64,000 nucleotides of DNA from Pinguiococcus pyrenoidosus (Eukaryota; Sar; Pinguiophyceae; Pinguiochrysidales; Pinguiochrysidaceae). The stretch's first letter is position 1; each line of letters starts with the position of its first letter. Location: the NCBI GenBank assembly GCA_019677205.1, contig JAAMXY010000718.1, positions 55,709 to 119,708 of the forward strand, written 5' to 3'. The position numbers and the translations under genes are program-made. Positions 1-10,700 of this stretch are shown here, piece after piece. The notes beneath the pieces were generated by a model. The model ran no database searches, had not been told where the DNA came from, and saw only the letters and a program-made list of their open reading frames with translations.

Positions 1-324
1 GTACTGGGGACACTGCGGAAGTGGCGTCTCTTCCACGTACAGCACCGTCTCCCGCTGCAGTTCGCGCATGCTGTAGGAGAATCCAAGTACGCTGTTCTCT
101 TCTTTGGGCGCGTACAGCGTCATCTGGCCCAGGAGGCCCACTGTAAAGCTCTGGTGGCGCCATCCGTCCTTGGCGAAGACAAGAATTTCTCCCTCGATGA
201 TCTCGCCAGGCTTGTACGTGCGATCTACCCGATGCAAACGCACTCGCAAGGACGATTTCGCAACGGTGGAGCCATCCGACTCCGTTGACGCCACTGGCAC
301 GAGCTTCTCCGTTGAGGACAGCAT
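1..324 (-). CDS. VPS26C/DSCR3-like arrestin-fold protein, 5' part only (runs off window)
   Basis: An open frame of 108 codons begins at an ATG complementary to 322-324 and continues unbroken to the window edge, so only the N-terminus is visible. After a Ser/Thr-rich lead of about 25 residues it reads RVRLHRVDRTYKPGEIIEGE and then GLLGQMTLYAPK. This matches the first strands of the Vps26/arrestin fold, where R-x-Y-x-P-G-E-x-I-x-G and a G-x-v-x-L segment recur. VPS26C (DSCR3) is the cargo-side subunit of the retriever endosomal recycling complex; other arrestin-fold proteins such as VPS26A/B or arrestin-domain trafficking adaptors remain possible. The length and spacing look closer to VPS26C than to the longer N-terminus of VPS26A/B. 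Identity is moderate because the C-terminal half is missing. Confidence 0.6.
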   Translation of the reverse strand, partial: MLSSTEKLVPVASTESDGSTVAKSSLRVRLHRVDRTYKPGEIIEGEILVFAKDGWRHQSFTVGLLGQMTLYAPKEENSVLGFSYSMRELQRETVLYVEETPLPQCPQY

Positions 325-1544
325 GTGTGGTGGCTAGCTCGTCCTTTGCTCTCGCAGACGACCTCGTTGTGCGGCTTCCCTATGGCGCACACAGTACGCG
401 AAGGCCTGTGATCTTTGAATTGGCGTCTTCGGATCCAGCGTCGCGGACTTCTCTCCGCCAATCGAATCAAAGCAACATTATTTTAATTTTTGTAAACAAT
501 TGAATTCTGATGGTTTAGAACGTAAAGTTGCAAATTCGAAACTCCTGGGGTCTGTTTCCCGCCAAAACCGCTGCGAATCCGTGGAGCCATCTGATTAAAG
601 TCGAAGTGGGTGGTATGTGGCGGCCGAGCCTCCTCTTTGGACTTTGCAACACCTCGACTACACTTCCTGAGGTACCAAGCCACAGTCCGATCGCGAACAG
701 CTGCGCATCGTAGAGCTGGCCAAAGACCAAACCAAAGACGCGTCGCTGCGTGAAGAACGGACGCATTCGCTCGAAGACAATTCGCGACGACAGATTCGAA
801 ATGTCGACGCCAGAGCGGCTGAGCTTGCGCACTGGTCACAGCTTGGCAATGGGACACAAGTCCGTCTCCACGGTGGACTCCGACGGGCTGACTCCAAGCA
901 GCGACGGAGCTTCCTTTTCGATTTCCGATCTTCGCGTGGTATCGCCGTTCAAACGGGCGAACGGAGAGAGCATGACAGTCTCACTCCACCATGTGCTCTC
1001 GCACGCACTCACTCCGGATCGCGAGACAGACGCTGAGATGCCTCAAGGCGATCGTCAAGGGAGCGGACGTCCCCCGGATTCTCTCGCCGCGAAGCTTGCC
1101 GATGCGTCGGACGAGCAGCCGCGGACGACAGGCGAGACTTCTGCGTGAGCCCTTGTCTCTGCCGCGACTAAGTCGTGTTTTGGGATCACAACCACATGCC
1201 ACGAGACAAGCGAGAAGGGCGATCTCTTCCTTGTTGGGATGGGAGGGCTGGCATGGCAGGGCAACTAGCTGGACGCGAGACTGCTTCACAGAAGTGCACC
1301 GAGACATGCGAAGCAACCAATTTCACCGTGTGGGATGCGCACATAGACAAAGTATCTGATTCTTCGCTCTAGCTCTACTGCTCACCCCGTAGATGTGAAG
1401 CTTCTTCCATATGCTCCTCACACACGAATCGCTCCTCGAGCGCATCACCGAAGCGCCCATCCGGTGTCTAACGACAACGTCACAAGAATTTCACAGAACG
1501 CCACAAAAACGGTCTCTACAACGCCAATACGCTGGCGACAAGTC
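325..1544. other. Intergenic, 1.2 kb, no confident gene
   Basis: The region lies between the start of the arrestin-fold gene and the 3' end of the first ammonium transporter. A plus-strand frame open from 671 to 1036 has a charged, coiled-coil-like composition (for example REQLRIVELAKDQTKD), but it lacks a start codon and continues into no convincing exon. It may be a stray exon or chance in GC-rich DNA. Nothing else is recognisable. Confidence 0.5.
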
Positions 1545-3476
1545 TCAAACTGGAGGACCGCTGGAATCTGGGAACACTTTCACCTTTGAGTTTCTTTTCT
1601 TCGTCTCGAACTCAGGCTCGAAGGATCCTGTTCGGATGATTCGGTTGGTCTGCGATTGCGAGCCCTGCCGAGCAATCGCGGGCAGCGTGGTTTTGTTTTT
1701 GCCTGAGCTGGTCTGCTTTGTTCCTAGGAAAGCAGTTGAGTCTTCGCTGAAAGTCTCACTTGCCGCGCCTTCGGATGAAGCGCTGTCTCCCTGGCTGTGA
1801 TGCGAAATCCGCGGATCAGCGTTGCTTCCGTGAGCACTTGTGTTGGGCAGAGGGTCGGTGGACAGCAACGTCAATCCGCTGTACGCAGCCATTCGCGTTG
1901 TTGTATCAAGGGAACTTCCAACGGGAACCTGGATAGGCTTCAGAGCGACGCGCTGAGGGCTTCTCATCGCGGTCGGCGCGCTTGATGGCCTTGCAGTTGT
2001 GATGAACGTCCTGCTGTGGACGGTTCCCTCTCTGAACGTGCCAGTACTCCTCCGAGCTCGGGCACGCTTCTCCGCCTCCTGCGTCATGTTGTGCTCCATG
2101 ACGCTTTCCGTGGTCAAGTCAGGGTAGACCGAGCCTTCGTGATACTTAAAGTCGAGTCCGAGCAGCTCTCCGTCCGCGTCCACCCGGAGAAGGGTCCCAC
2201 CTTTCTGAAGTGGAATGCTTCGAAGCGCCAGGGCGACCAGGAAGGTCGGGCCTGCGGTGACCGCCACAATCACCACGGCACCGAGGAGCTGAGCGCCGAG
2301 TAGGCTGCCGTCACCTCCGTAGAAGAGCCCCTGATGATTGCTGCCGTGATGATCCCTGGCGAAGTGATAGTCCAGCAGGTCTCCCTTCGCGAACAGCGCC
2401 GTCGCTACGAGCGCCCAGATGCCGTTCGCGCCGTGAACTGGAATCGCATCGAGGGGATCATCCACACGAAAGGCGATCAACGCCTTTCTCGAGGCCCTGT
2501 TGACCGCGAACGCCACGATCCCGATCGGAATCGCAGCCCAGGGCTCGACGAAGGCGCATCCGGCGGTGATGGAGACCAAGCCGGCGAGCAAAGCGCTGTT
2601 GGCGTCGGGTAGGTCACAAGTGCCCGACATGGCATTCTGGTAGATGAGAGCCGACGCCAGAGCCGACACGGCCGCAAGAATGGTGTTGAAAGCGGCTCTC
2701 GAGGCGACTTGGATGCCCTCGGCGCTCGCGTCCAGCGTCGAAGACGCGTTGAAGGAGATCCACCCGACCAGGAGGATGTAGACCCCAAGGTTGCCGAGGC
2801 TGGGGCAGTGCCCTCGGAAGTCGGTCACCTTCACGGAGCGGTCGCCGTGTGCGTCAACAAAGCGCAGTAGTCTCGGCCCCAGAACGAAGCTGATGGCCAG
2901 GCTGGCCGCGCCTCCCGTCAGGTGCACGACGCCGGAGCCCGCAAAATCGACAAAACCAAAGTCTTTCGCCAGCCACCCGTCCGTATCCCAGCTCCAGGAG
3001 ACGATGAGCGGGTACAGAAACGAGACGAGCACAATGGATTCCACCAGATAAGCCGTCAGAGTCATGCGCTCCGCCACGGCTCCGGAGACGATGGTGGCCG
3101 AGGTCATCGCAAAGGACATGGAGTGGAACCAAGCGAGGAAGTTGTCGCTGTCTCGGACGGCGTAGTCGTTGTTCTGCGCCCCTGAAGCGCCCGGTCCCGC
3201 GATGCCAAAGCCCACGAGGTACCACGCGAGGGAGCCGAACGCAAAGTCCGATATGTTCTTGAACAGGATGGACTTGCCATGCTTTCTCCGCACGCTCCCA
3301 AACTCCAGGAGGGCGAAGCCAGCTTGCATGAAAACGATGTTGATCGCGTTGACGAGCAGCCAGATGCCGAGGACGGCAGTGCCTGTGTCGCTCGCCTTGT
3401 CCTGCACGATGCTCAAGGCCGCCTGGAGCGCCGCAACTTGGCTCTCGAGCGCCGCGATCTGGTCGGCGGTGGACAT
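1545..3476 (-). CDS. Ammonium transporter, AMT family (copy A)
   Basis: Predicted plasma-membrane or endomembrane channel of the Amt/Mep/Rh superfamily that moves ammonium into the cell; 643 aa from the ATG at 3476. A GTG-started extension to 3524 was not used, because the paralogue begins equivalently close to TM1. About 11 hydrophobic segments follow a short predicted helix. Family marks include NAINIVFMQAGFALLEFGSV at the first membrane segment, DFAGSGVVHLTGG (first pore His) and VHGANGIWAL (second pore His), so the twin-histidine pore is intact. The conserved cytosolic motif LLGLDFKYHEGS after TM11 is present. A roughly 150-residue Ser/Thr/Pro-rich tail then follows that is longer than usual and not shared with copy B; regulatory phosphorylation there is inference. 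Single exon. Confidence 0.95.
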   Translation of the reverse strand: MSTADQIAALESQVAALQAALSIVQDKASDTGTAVLGIWLLVNAINIVFMQAGFALLEFGSVRRKHGKSILFKNISDFAFGSLAWYLVGFGIAGPGASGAQNNDYAVRDSDNFLAWFHSMSFAMTSATIVSGAVAERMTLTAYLVESIVLVSFLYPLIVSWSWDTDGWLAKDFGFVDFAGSGVVHLTGGAASLAISFVLGPRLLRFVDAHGDRSVKVTDFRGHCPSLGNLGVYILLVGWISFNASSTLDASAEGIQVASRAAFNTILAAVSALASALIYQNAMSGTCDLPDANSALLAGLVSITAGCAFVEPWAAIPIGIVAFAVNRASRKALIAFRVDDPLDAIPVHGANGIWALVATALFAKGDLLDYHFARDHHGSNHQGLFYGGDGSLLGAQLLGAVVIVAVTAGPTFLVALALRSIPLQKGGTLLRVDADGELLGLDFKYHEGSVYPDLTTESVMEHNMTQEAEKRARARRSTGTFREGTVHSRTFITTARPSSAPTAMRSPQRVALKPIQVPVGSSLDTTTRMAAYSGLTLLSTDPLPNTSAHGSNADPRISHHSQGDSASSEGAASETFSEDSTAFLGTKQTSSGKNKTTLPAIARQGSQSQTNRIIRTGSFEPEFETKKRNSKVKVFPDSSGPPV

Positions 3477-4061
3477 GGCTCCCTTCCTTCCCTCACGTAG
3501 CTGGCAACCGAGAGACCTCTCCACGTCGCCAGTCTCTCTCCAGCCCGGCGCGCAGAGGAGAAGAGAAGTTTTCCCGGACTTTTGCTGCTCAGGCCATTGT
3601 GTTGCTGTCGTTGTTTTTCTTGCCCGGGCGATGCATGGATTGGCTCATGAAGACTTCCTATGTGAGGACAGCGCGACCTAGAGCACCATAGCATTGGAAA
3701 CCCCGGCCGCGATGGACCAGTGAACAGCAAGCTGTCCACGTTTTTTTTTGACGAACGGCTCACGTTTTGCGCTCGAATGGCCGTTATCTACGGGCCAGCG
3801 ATGCATGGATGCACCTGATTTGCCAATATGGATGCTGTAGAGGAAGATGAGTGACCAATTGGGTGTCGGAATGGGGCCTATGCATCCCCTACGTCAGTAT
3901 TACGCTATTATTATTGGCTCTAACTATTCGTATTCATCAAACCCTTCCAGTGCATTGAAAACTGATTATAGAATACGATTATGCGATGGATTCGAAAACG
4001 TTGATGATGACAAGGTGCACCAAAGCCTTCTGCGCCACTATGCGTCAGCACATCGCGAAGG

Positions 4062-4065
<4 letters not shown>

Positions 4066-4113
<48 letters not shown>
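4066..4113. repeat. (GAAAAC)8 microsatellite
   Basis: Eight perfect tandem copies of the hexamer GAAAAC, preceded by a 5-bp imperfect copy. The same A4-C-G theme recurs in the 29-bp array at 4606 and the 7-bp array at 46716. Confidence 0.95.
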
Positions 4114-4114
<1 letters not shown>

Positions 4115-4605
4115 TCCCTGTTCGGCTCTGCCAGTCCCATCCCAGCAGGCGTCACTTCGAGCTGCTCCAGTAAACATCATACCCCTTTCTCTGTGTTTCC
4201 CCTTTCCCTTTCTCCTTTTCCCTTCTCCCCTTTTCCCTTTTCCATTTCCCGACATCGCCTCGGGATGCCTGGAGATCATCATCAACCCTTCAGCGCAGTC
4301 TCGGGTGCCGTCCTCAGTTCCTTGCGAAGCAGGCACCCTTCAAGCAATAAAGGACGAAGCAAAGACAGCCCTTGGGTCGCGTGCAAGATGCGGCCACGTC
4401 CGCCATCCGCACTTGAGCGCATGCTTCCGCGGAGGCCTCACCGGTGGCAGCCGTGGCTCAACAGCGTTGCCTCCCACGGACCTGTGCCGATCTGAACGAC
4501 TGGGGCGAATCCTGAGAGGAAATGGTCTCTGAAGAAGGATTGTCCTTCAAGGACTGAAGGGAAGAGTACAGCTTGTCGGAGGACGGAGAACGTTGAACAT
4601 AAAGC

Positions 4606-4733
4606 GTCAAAACGTAGAGCGTAAAACGTAAAACGTCAAAACGTAGAACGTAGAACGTAAAACGTCAAAACGTAGAACGTAGAACGTAAAACCTCAAAAC
4701 GTAGAACGTAGAACTTAAAAACGTCAAAAGTAG
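4606..4733. repeat. 29-bp tandem satellite, about 4.4 copies
   Basis: Units start at 4606, 4635, 4664 and 4693 (the last is 30 bp), followed by a partial copy. Each unit is itself built from 7-mers of the form AAAACGT or AGAACGT, giving a nested, telomere-like higher-order repeat. The second and third units are identical. Confidence 0.9.
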
Positions 4734-5098
4734 GAGAAAGAAAAACCGGCGGATGAGTTCCTCTTCAGACGACTGTACAGCGCCTGCTTCCTGACGTGAC
4801 CCAATGAGTGCGGAAGCATCACAACATCGAACTCATCTCGACGAGATACCTGACTGTCATTTGCATTGCGGACTTCTCCGGTAGGAGCCGTCTTACTTCA
4901 TTCGTTCTACCTCAACATTGGTGACGAGGCCCAAGCAGCGCTGGGAACACCATTCGCAACATCTTCGCACCCTTCGGAAATCGGCACGCAGCACATGGCG
5001 CAACGTCCCAACGATGGCGCTGTTGCATCCTTCACACATATTTGAGAGATCAAGGGCTACGGATGCACTCCCCACTCTCATTCCCAGTGCCGCTGCCA

Positions 5099-6736
5099 CT
5101 AGGACGTGTGCTTGCTGTCTCCCGAGGCACCCGAGGCCTGCCGCAGGGAGGTGTCCAGCGCCCGCCCGGTCTGCACGGAGACAATCGGGGTGCCCGAGCT
5201 GTTCTGGTACTCAAACTCCTCGGCCAGCTCCTCGCTGGAGGCACGGTCGAGGCGGCCCTTCTGCACCGCCCAGTGGGTGGAGCAGAGGCCCCAGCAGCAG
5301 GTGCCTTCTTCGTTGACGACCGTCTTTTGCCTGTTGACCTTCTCCTTGCCTCCGCGGGCTCGCGCGCGTCTCTCGGCCTCCTGCGCCAGGTTGTGGAACT
5401 CGACATCCTCCTTGGTAAGCTCGGGGTAGGCAGAACCCTCGTGGTACTTGAAGTCCAGGCCGAGCAGCTCCGTGTCCTGGTCCACGCGAAGGAGACTGCC
5501 GCCCCCCGGGCGCTTGATCGCGTGGAAGATCGTCAGCAGAAAGGCCGTGGGCGCGGCCACGGTGGCGATGATGACGGTCGCGCCCAGCAGCTGGCCGACG
5601 AGCAGGCTGGCGTCTCCGCCGTCCAGGAAGCCCTTGTGGTTGTCATCGTGGGAGTCGAAGGCGAAGTGCGTCCGCAGCAGGTCGCCCTTCGCGAAGAAGG
5701 CGACGGAGATGACGCCCCACAGGCCGTTGGCGCCGTGCACCGCGAAGGCGTCCAGCGGGTCATCGATGGTCAGCGCGATCAGCGTGACGGAGGCGAACTT
5801 GTACACCGGGAAGGCGATGGCGCCGATGATGACCGCCGCCCACGGCGTCACGTATGCGCACGGCGCCGTGATGGCCACCAGGCCAGCGAGAATCGCGTTG
5901 TGCGCGGCCGGCAGGTCGCAACTTCCGACGATGACGATTTGGTAGAGCAGCAGCGTCGCCATGGTCGACGACGCGGCCACGACCGTGTTGACGGCGGCTC
6001 TGCCGGCGAGCTCCAGGTCGACCGCGGAGACGGACAGGGTCGACGACGAGTTGAAAGAGATCCATCCCACGAGGAGGATGTACACGCCGAGGTTGGACAT
6101 GGACGGGCTGTGGCCGCGGAAGTCGGCCACCTTGACGATCGCGCGGCCGCTCTCGTCGCGCTCCACCTGGAAGCGCAGCGTGCGCGGGCCCACGATGATG
6201 CACGCGGTGAGGGCGGCGACGCCGCCGGTCAAGTGCACCACTCCGGAGCCGGCGAAGTCCACGTAGCCCCAGTCCTCGGCGAGGAAGCCATCGGCGTCCC
6301 AGCACCAGCGCACGATGATGGCGTACAGGAAGGACACGAGGATGAAGGACTCCACGAGGTACGCCGGCAGCGTCATGCGCTCCGCCACCGCTCCGGACAC
6401 GATGGTGGCGGCCGTCACGGCGAAGGAGAACGAGTGGAACCAGGCCAGGAAGTTGGCCGTGTCCCGCACGGCGTAGTCGTTGCCGATGGAGCCCGAGGCG
6501 CCCTCTCCCGCGATGCCGAAGCCCACGAGGTACCACGCCAGCGTACTGATGCCCATGTCCGCGACGTTCTTGAACAGAATGGACTTGGCGTGCTTACTGC
6601 GGACACTACCCAGCTCGAGCAGCGCGAAGCCCGCCTGCATGAAGGTGATGTTGATACCGTGGAGGAGCAGCCAGATGCCCAGCACGGCAATCTCCAGGTC
6701 CTCCATCCTGGCTTCCAGCTCGCCGAGGGTCGCCAT
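5099..6736 (-). CDS. Ammonium transporter, AMT family (copy B)
   Basis: Second Amt-family ammonium channel, 545 aa from the ATG at 6736 (MATLGELEARMED). The upstream open frame to 7033 is compositionally different and treated as 5' UTR. It keeps the same marks as copy A: HGINITFMQAGFALLELGSV, DFAGSGVVHLTGG and VHGANGLWGV with both pore histidines, and LLGLDFKYHEGS at the start of the cytosolic tail. The tail is short, about 100 residues shorter than that of copy A, and ends in a Ser-rich stretch. Both genes lie on the minus strand with 1.6 kb between them, so they are probably a tandem duplication whose tails have diverged. Single exon. Confidence 0.95.
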   Translation of the reverse strand: MATLGELEARMEDLEIAVLGIWLLLHGINITFMQAGFALLELGSVRSKHAKSILFKNVADMGISTLAWYLVGFGIAGEGASGSIGNDYAVRDTANFLAWFHSFSFAVTAATIVSGAVAERMTLPAYLVESFILVSFLYAIIVRWCWDADGFLAEDWGYVDFAGSGVVHLTGGVAALTACIIVGPRTLRFQVERDESGRAIVKVADFRGHSPSMSNLGVYILLVGWISFNSSSTLSVSAVDLELAGRAAVNTVVAASSTMATLLLYQIVIVGSCDLPAAHNAILAGLVAITAPCAYVTPWAAVIIGAIAFPVYKFASVTLIALTIDDPLDAFAVHGANGLWGVISVAFFAKGDLLRTHFAFDSHDDNHKGFLDGGDASLLVGQLLGATVIIATVAAPTAFLLTIFHAIKRPGGGSLLRVDQDTELLGLDFKYHEGSAYPELTKEDVEFHNLAQEAERRARARGGKEKVNRQKTVVNEEGTCCWGLCSTHWAVQKGRLDRASSEELAEEFEYQNSSGTPIVSVQTGRALDTSLRQASGASGDSKHTS

Positions 6737-7705
6737 GGTGCGTGAAGCGCAGACAAGCAGGCACTCGCCGCAACGAGCACGAAGGGGGTCGCTGGCGCGG
6801 AAGGACTCGGCGAAAGCTGCGACGTCCCGGCAGCCGACGTGACCGTTGGCTGCAGCCTGACGAGCGTCGCGGGGGGGCGCGGGGACAACGAACGACCCGA
6901 GGCGGGAGGTCGCCGTGAGCAGATGCGGAGGGAGAGAGGCGAACACGCGCGCGGCGTTGGATGGTGGGTGCAGAATCGCAAAGCGTTGGAGGGGAAAAGG
7001 CAGGCCAATACAACGCGACCCACGAAAACCCATACATTCCGAGGTTGCTCTCGCCGAATACGCGGCGAAGAGGGGCCTTTTACTTGAGAATTCTCAACGC
7101 CACTGTCATCGCTCAGTATCTGAAGGATGACTGCCATAACCTTATGTCACCAATGGAATGGAATGTCGCGAGAATGGCGCTCCATGATTGGCGCAGAATC
7201 CAGACTGTCGAAAAATTGCCGAAGACGTTTGAGTCAACCGTAGCGAATGGTGACCTCACGCCGGCCAAATGCGAGACAGCATTGGATGGTGCCCGCAGAA
7301 TTAAATAGCTGCAATTTCATAGCTCGCCCAGCTTTGCTTGGGGCTATCGCAATCCGAGTGCAGCTCAGGCCAATCGCAGAGAGCATAGACGTCATCGTTC
7401 GAATGGGCGGACCACTCCAGTCGCGACGGAGTTGATCCAGCGACATCCATGCCATCAATCCCATTCTCAGTTTCCGCATCATCGGCCGCACAGTCACAAG
7501 GACCTCGCAAAATGTCAGCTGACATGCTGATATGCTGATATGCTGAGGTGCTCTTGTGATGATATACATGCTGATGTGCTGCTGTGCTGATATGGTGATG
7601 TGATGATATGCTGATATGCTGATATGGTGATCATTTTTGGGGTCTCCTTGGTTGGACTCCCTTGACAAAGCAATCCGTGTCGATCCGTCGTCGGCGATCT
7701 GCCTA
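6737..7705. other. Intergenic between AMT copy B and ATM 3' end
   Basis: Contains the presumed promoter/5' UTR of AMT copy B (6737 to about 7050) and a degenerate ATGCTGAT-type repeat (7519-7635). No gene recognised. Confidence 0.6.
7519..7635. repeat. Degenerate GCTGATAT-type tandem repeat
   Basis: About 115 bp made of irregular copies of ATGCTGAT, GTGATGAT and GTGCTG words at a spacing of roughly 8-10 bp. It lies 70-190 bp beyond the ATM stop codon on the 3' side. Confidence 0.8.
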
Positions 7706-10700
7706 CTACAGCCAGGCCGCCCAGCCGTGAAAGATCCGACAAAGATTCCGCGGATCCTGTGCTTCCGTAATCAGCTTCTTGACCTGGCCTTCTACGCTGA
7801 GGGCGCCTCCCTCGTCGTCTTCGAAGCCTGCGAGCTTCTGCTTGACCTTCAGAATAGCCCTCTTCGCGGCGTCGGCCTAGTAGAAAGCCCGCCTTGTCTT
7901 AGTCGGGTGTAGGGCTTAGGATCCAGAGCGCCGTGGATGGGACGCAGTTACCTGGGATGTCGTCAACGACTGCGCACTCTCGTCGCCATTGTCTCCATCC
8001 CTCTCGCCGCCTGCTGGAGAAGGGACATTTCCGAAGTCGCTCGCGCCATCCTCGACGCTTCCTTGCCTCTTGCGCGCTTGGACAGGACTCAGCATCCACT
8101 TGAACAGCGGGTCGTGGAGAAGCACCTCGAGGATGGTGATGAGGAGGCTCTGGGACTTGCGTAGAACTCGCAACGTGTCGATGCAGGCCTTCGTGAAAGC
8201 GCCCGAGGTTTGCGTCACACCCATGCCGTCGACGATATCTCGCGTGAGCCGGAATGGCACCGTCTCCGGCTGCAGGAGATTGCGCCCCTGCTCGAACGTT
8301 ATTCCAAAATCGATATGCACGACTTCCGCCGTGTCCTGTTGCACGAGGATGTTCATCGTGTGGCGATCGCCGATGCCCAGCACATGCCCCACAATGCTGC
8401 TGCACGCGACGGACTTGGTGTAGCTCCTGCGCCTGGTTATCAGGTGCTCGGGAATCGCTGCGAATCTCTCCAGCAAGAAGAACCTGAATGCCGGGTGGAT
8501 GTTCTCGCAGACGGTCTGGAACTCGTGCACAAGCACGCTCAAGTCCGACCCAGCCTCGTACGCCTCCTTCATATGCTTCCTGCACTCGGAATGCGACCAG
8601 TCGGCCGGGTAGTATCGCGAGTGGGCCCCCCTGTGCTTCCTCGAGGGCTTGTCGATCAGGAAGGACCCAAACGGATCGGTGTTCTGCACCCACTCGAGCA
8701 CGCCCGTCTGGGGGCTCAGCGGTACAATCCTATAGGTGACGATTCGGAGGTGCTTCGCGCGCGCGGCCGCGTCCTCTCGGAGCACCTCATTGACCGTGGC
8801 AAAGGTCTGCTGCATGACGGCATCCTGCCGCGTGTCGTCTTGCCCCTTGACGAGCTGCTTGTATCTCTTCCCATCTCGCCCGACGCAGAAGATGATCTTC
8901 GGCGCCGAGATGCCCTGATCCGCAACCTGGAAGCGGTCCTCGAACCGCCCGATGCGAACGACGCATGTCGAGTAGTCGGCATCTGCCCGCAGCTCAGTGT
9001 TGGCCGTGAAGACGGCGGGAACCGACGGCTCATCTGCGCTTCGCAGGTCTCGGGTGACGTTGGAAAGATTCTCGCCGGTGCGTGTGATGACGTTCTTCAG
9101 GAGGATCTCCCTTCCTTTCAGCTTGCCCGTGTTCACTTCGGACAAGGCCAGATAGCCTGCCGCCACTTTCTTTGTCAGCCGCAGCAAATCCAGCGCATGA
9201 TCATGTCTGACACGATGCAAGAGCTCTTCTGCGCGCTGGACCTTTCCCATGTTCACGTTCTTCCGGAACTGACTTTCTCCGTATTTCATGCTCGTCGTCT
9301 GCCCACCGTTGCGGAGAGCGATCAGCTGCAGCAAGCAGTGGTGCGGATGCTCATTGCACATCTTCAGCACGAGGTGGCCCAACGTCTCTTGGAACTCCTG
9401 CTTCTCGTGAGACGCAGACGAGTCCCCATCGAGGCGGGAGAATATCTGGTAGCTCAGGGGAACAAACTTGTGCGACGCCACCGCATTGACAATCTCTTCG
9501 ACCTCGCGTGTAGCACGGAGCATGCATCTGGAGGACGAGAACCACAGAGAGATGACTCGCGAGACCGCGTGGAGATCCCGCTCCGTGCTCCTCGACAGAA
9601 CAATCCGATAGCTGCGCATCACTTCCAGAAGGTAGCTGTCAAGCGACGACAGGACTTGCACTGTCTCCTCCTCGTCAATGCGTAGCTCACTCTCGAGCAT
9701 CCGGATGTGCCGGCTGTAGACCATGCGCTCCTCACGGTCCCGGGACGAGGACATCATGGCCCGGCACCTTGCCAGCTCCTCTTTCCGGCCCTCGCGTATG
9801 CGCTGCCGATCGATCCACTCCGAGGACTGGACGCGCGTCGCAAGGTTGTCGTACAGACTTGCCGTGTACCTCGCGACGGCACCCGCTGCCGCTCCGTATG
9901 GGTCGGCGTCCAGGCCGATTGCTGTCCGCGCTTCTTCGCCGAGGGAGGAGCCCGGCGATTCACCTTCCTCAGAATACTCCGTGGCCGTGAAGGCTAGGTC
10001 CCGACCCCGTTGCAGGTAGTCGTTCATCACCTTGGAGCTACTCTCAGACTTGTTCTCCGCCAGCCATTTCCCGATCAGAATCAGCGTCATGCTCCTCTGC
10101 AGCTGTCTTGGGGCCGTCTCCTCCAGGCCGACGATTCTGTCAAGGACACGCAGCTGCCCGACCGCCCTGTCGTGCATCCCCCGGCTCCAGTCGATGTGCG
10201 CCTGCTCGCAATGCCAAGCGAAGAAGAGGAAGCTCGCGTCGGTTCCCAGAGCTTCCCAGACGGTTGCCTTGCGGTTGAAGCTGGGGACGAGCTCACGGAC
10301 GCTTTCAAGCGCAGCCTGTGCTTGGTGTGGACAGTGAAACTTCCGAGAAGCCCTGGAAGCGAAGACCCCCTGGATAAGTCTTGCTGGCATCCCGGTGGGG
10401 TCCTCCTGGCCCTCGCTGCGCCCTCGGGTACGCAGCAGGGTACCACGCAGGTCATTAAGGAAGCTGGCGAGTTCGAACGGTACGACACCAACGTCCAGAG
10501 AGCGGAACCGCCGCCTCCATCGCATCCCCAGGGTCGCCGCGGAAGCCGCGGGAGACTGCGCCGACTGGAGCACCTCCTCAACTTCGACGACTCCCTGACA
10601 CGCGGCGACGACCCTGAGCAGGTTTGGCACGAGGTCGTCCTGCATCGCCCTGCCAATGCTCGCGGAGCAGATGCCTGCCGCTGCATTGAGATGAGCGGAT

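Larger units (their letters stand above)
3477..5098. other. Intergenic between the two AMT genes, rich in simple repeats
   Basis: 1.6 kb of non-coding sequence serving as 5' flank of copy A and 3' flank of copy B. It holds a GAAAAC hexamer array (4066-4113), a C/T-rich tract (about 4183-4250) and a 29-bp satellite (4606-4733). Open frames across the hexamer array encode only low-complexity peptides and are not called. Confidence 0.7.

Noticed and set aside
3847-4336. Short frames across the GAAAAC array encoding Asn-Glu or Arg-Phe runs
   Set aside because: Pure translation of a microsatellite.
5042-6745. 567-codon open frame antisense to AMT copy B
   Set aside because: Antisense shadow of the ammonium transporter; no recognisable motif.
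8210-9685. 491-codon open frame antisense to the ATM kinase domain
   Set aside because: Opposite strand carries all ATM kinase motifs; this frame has none.
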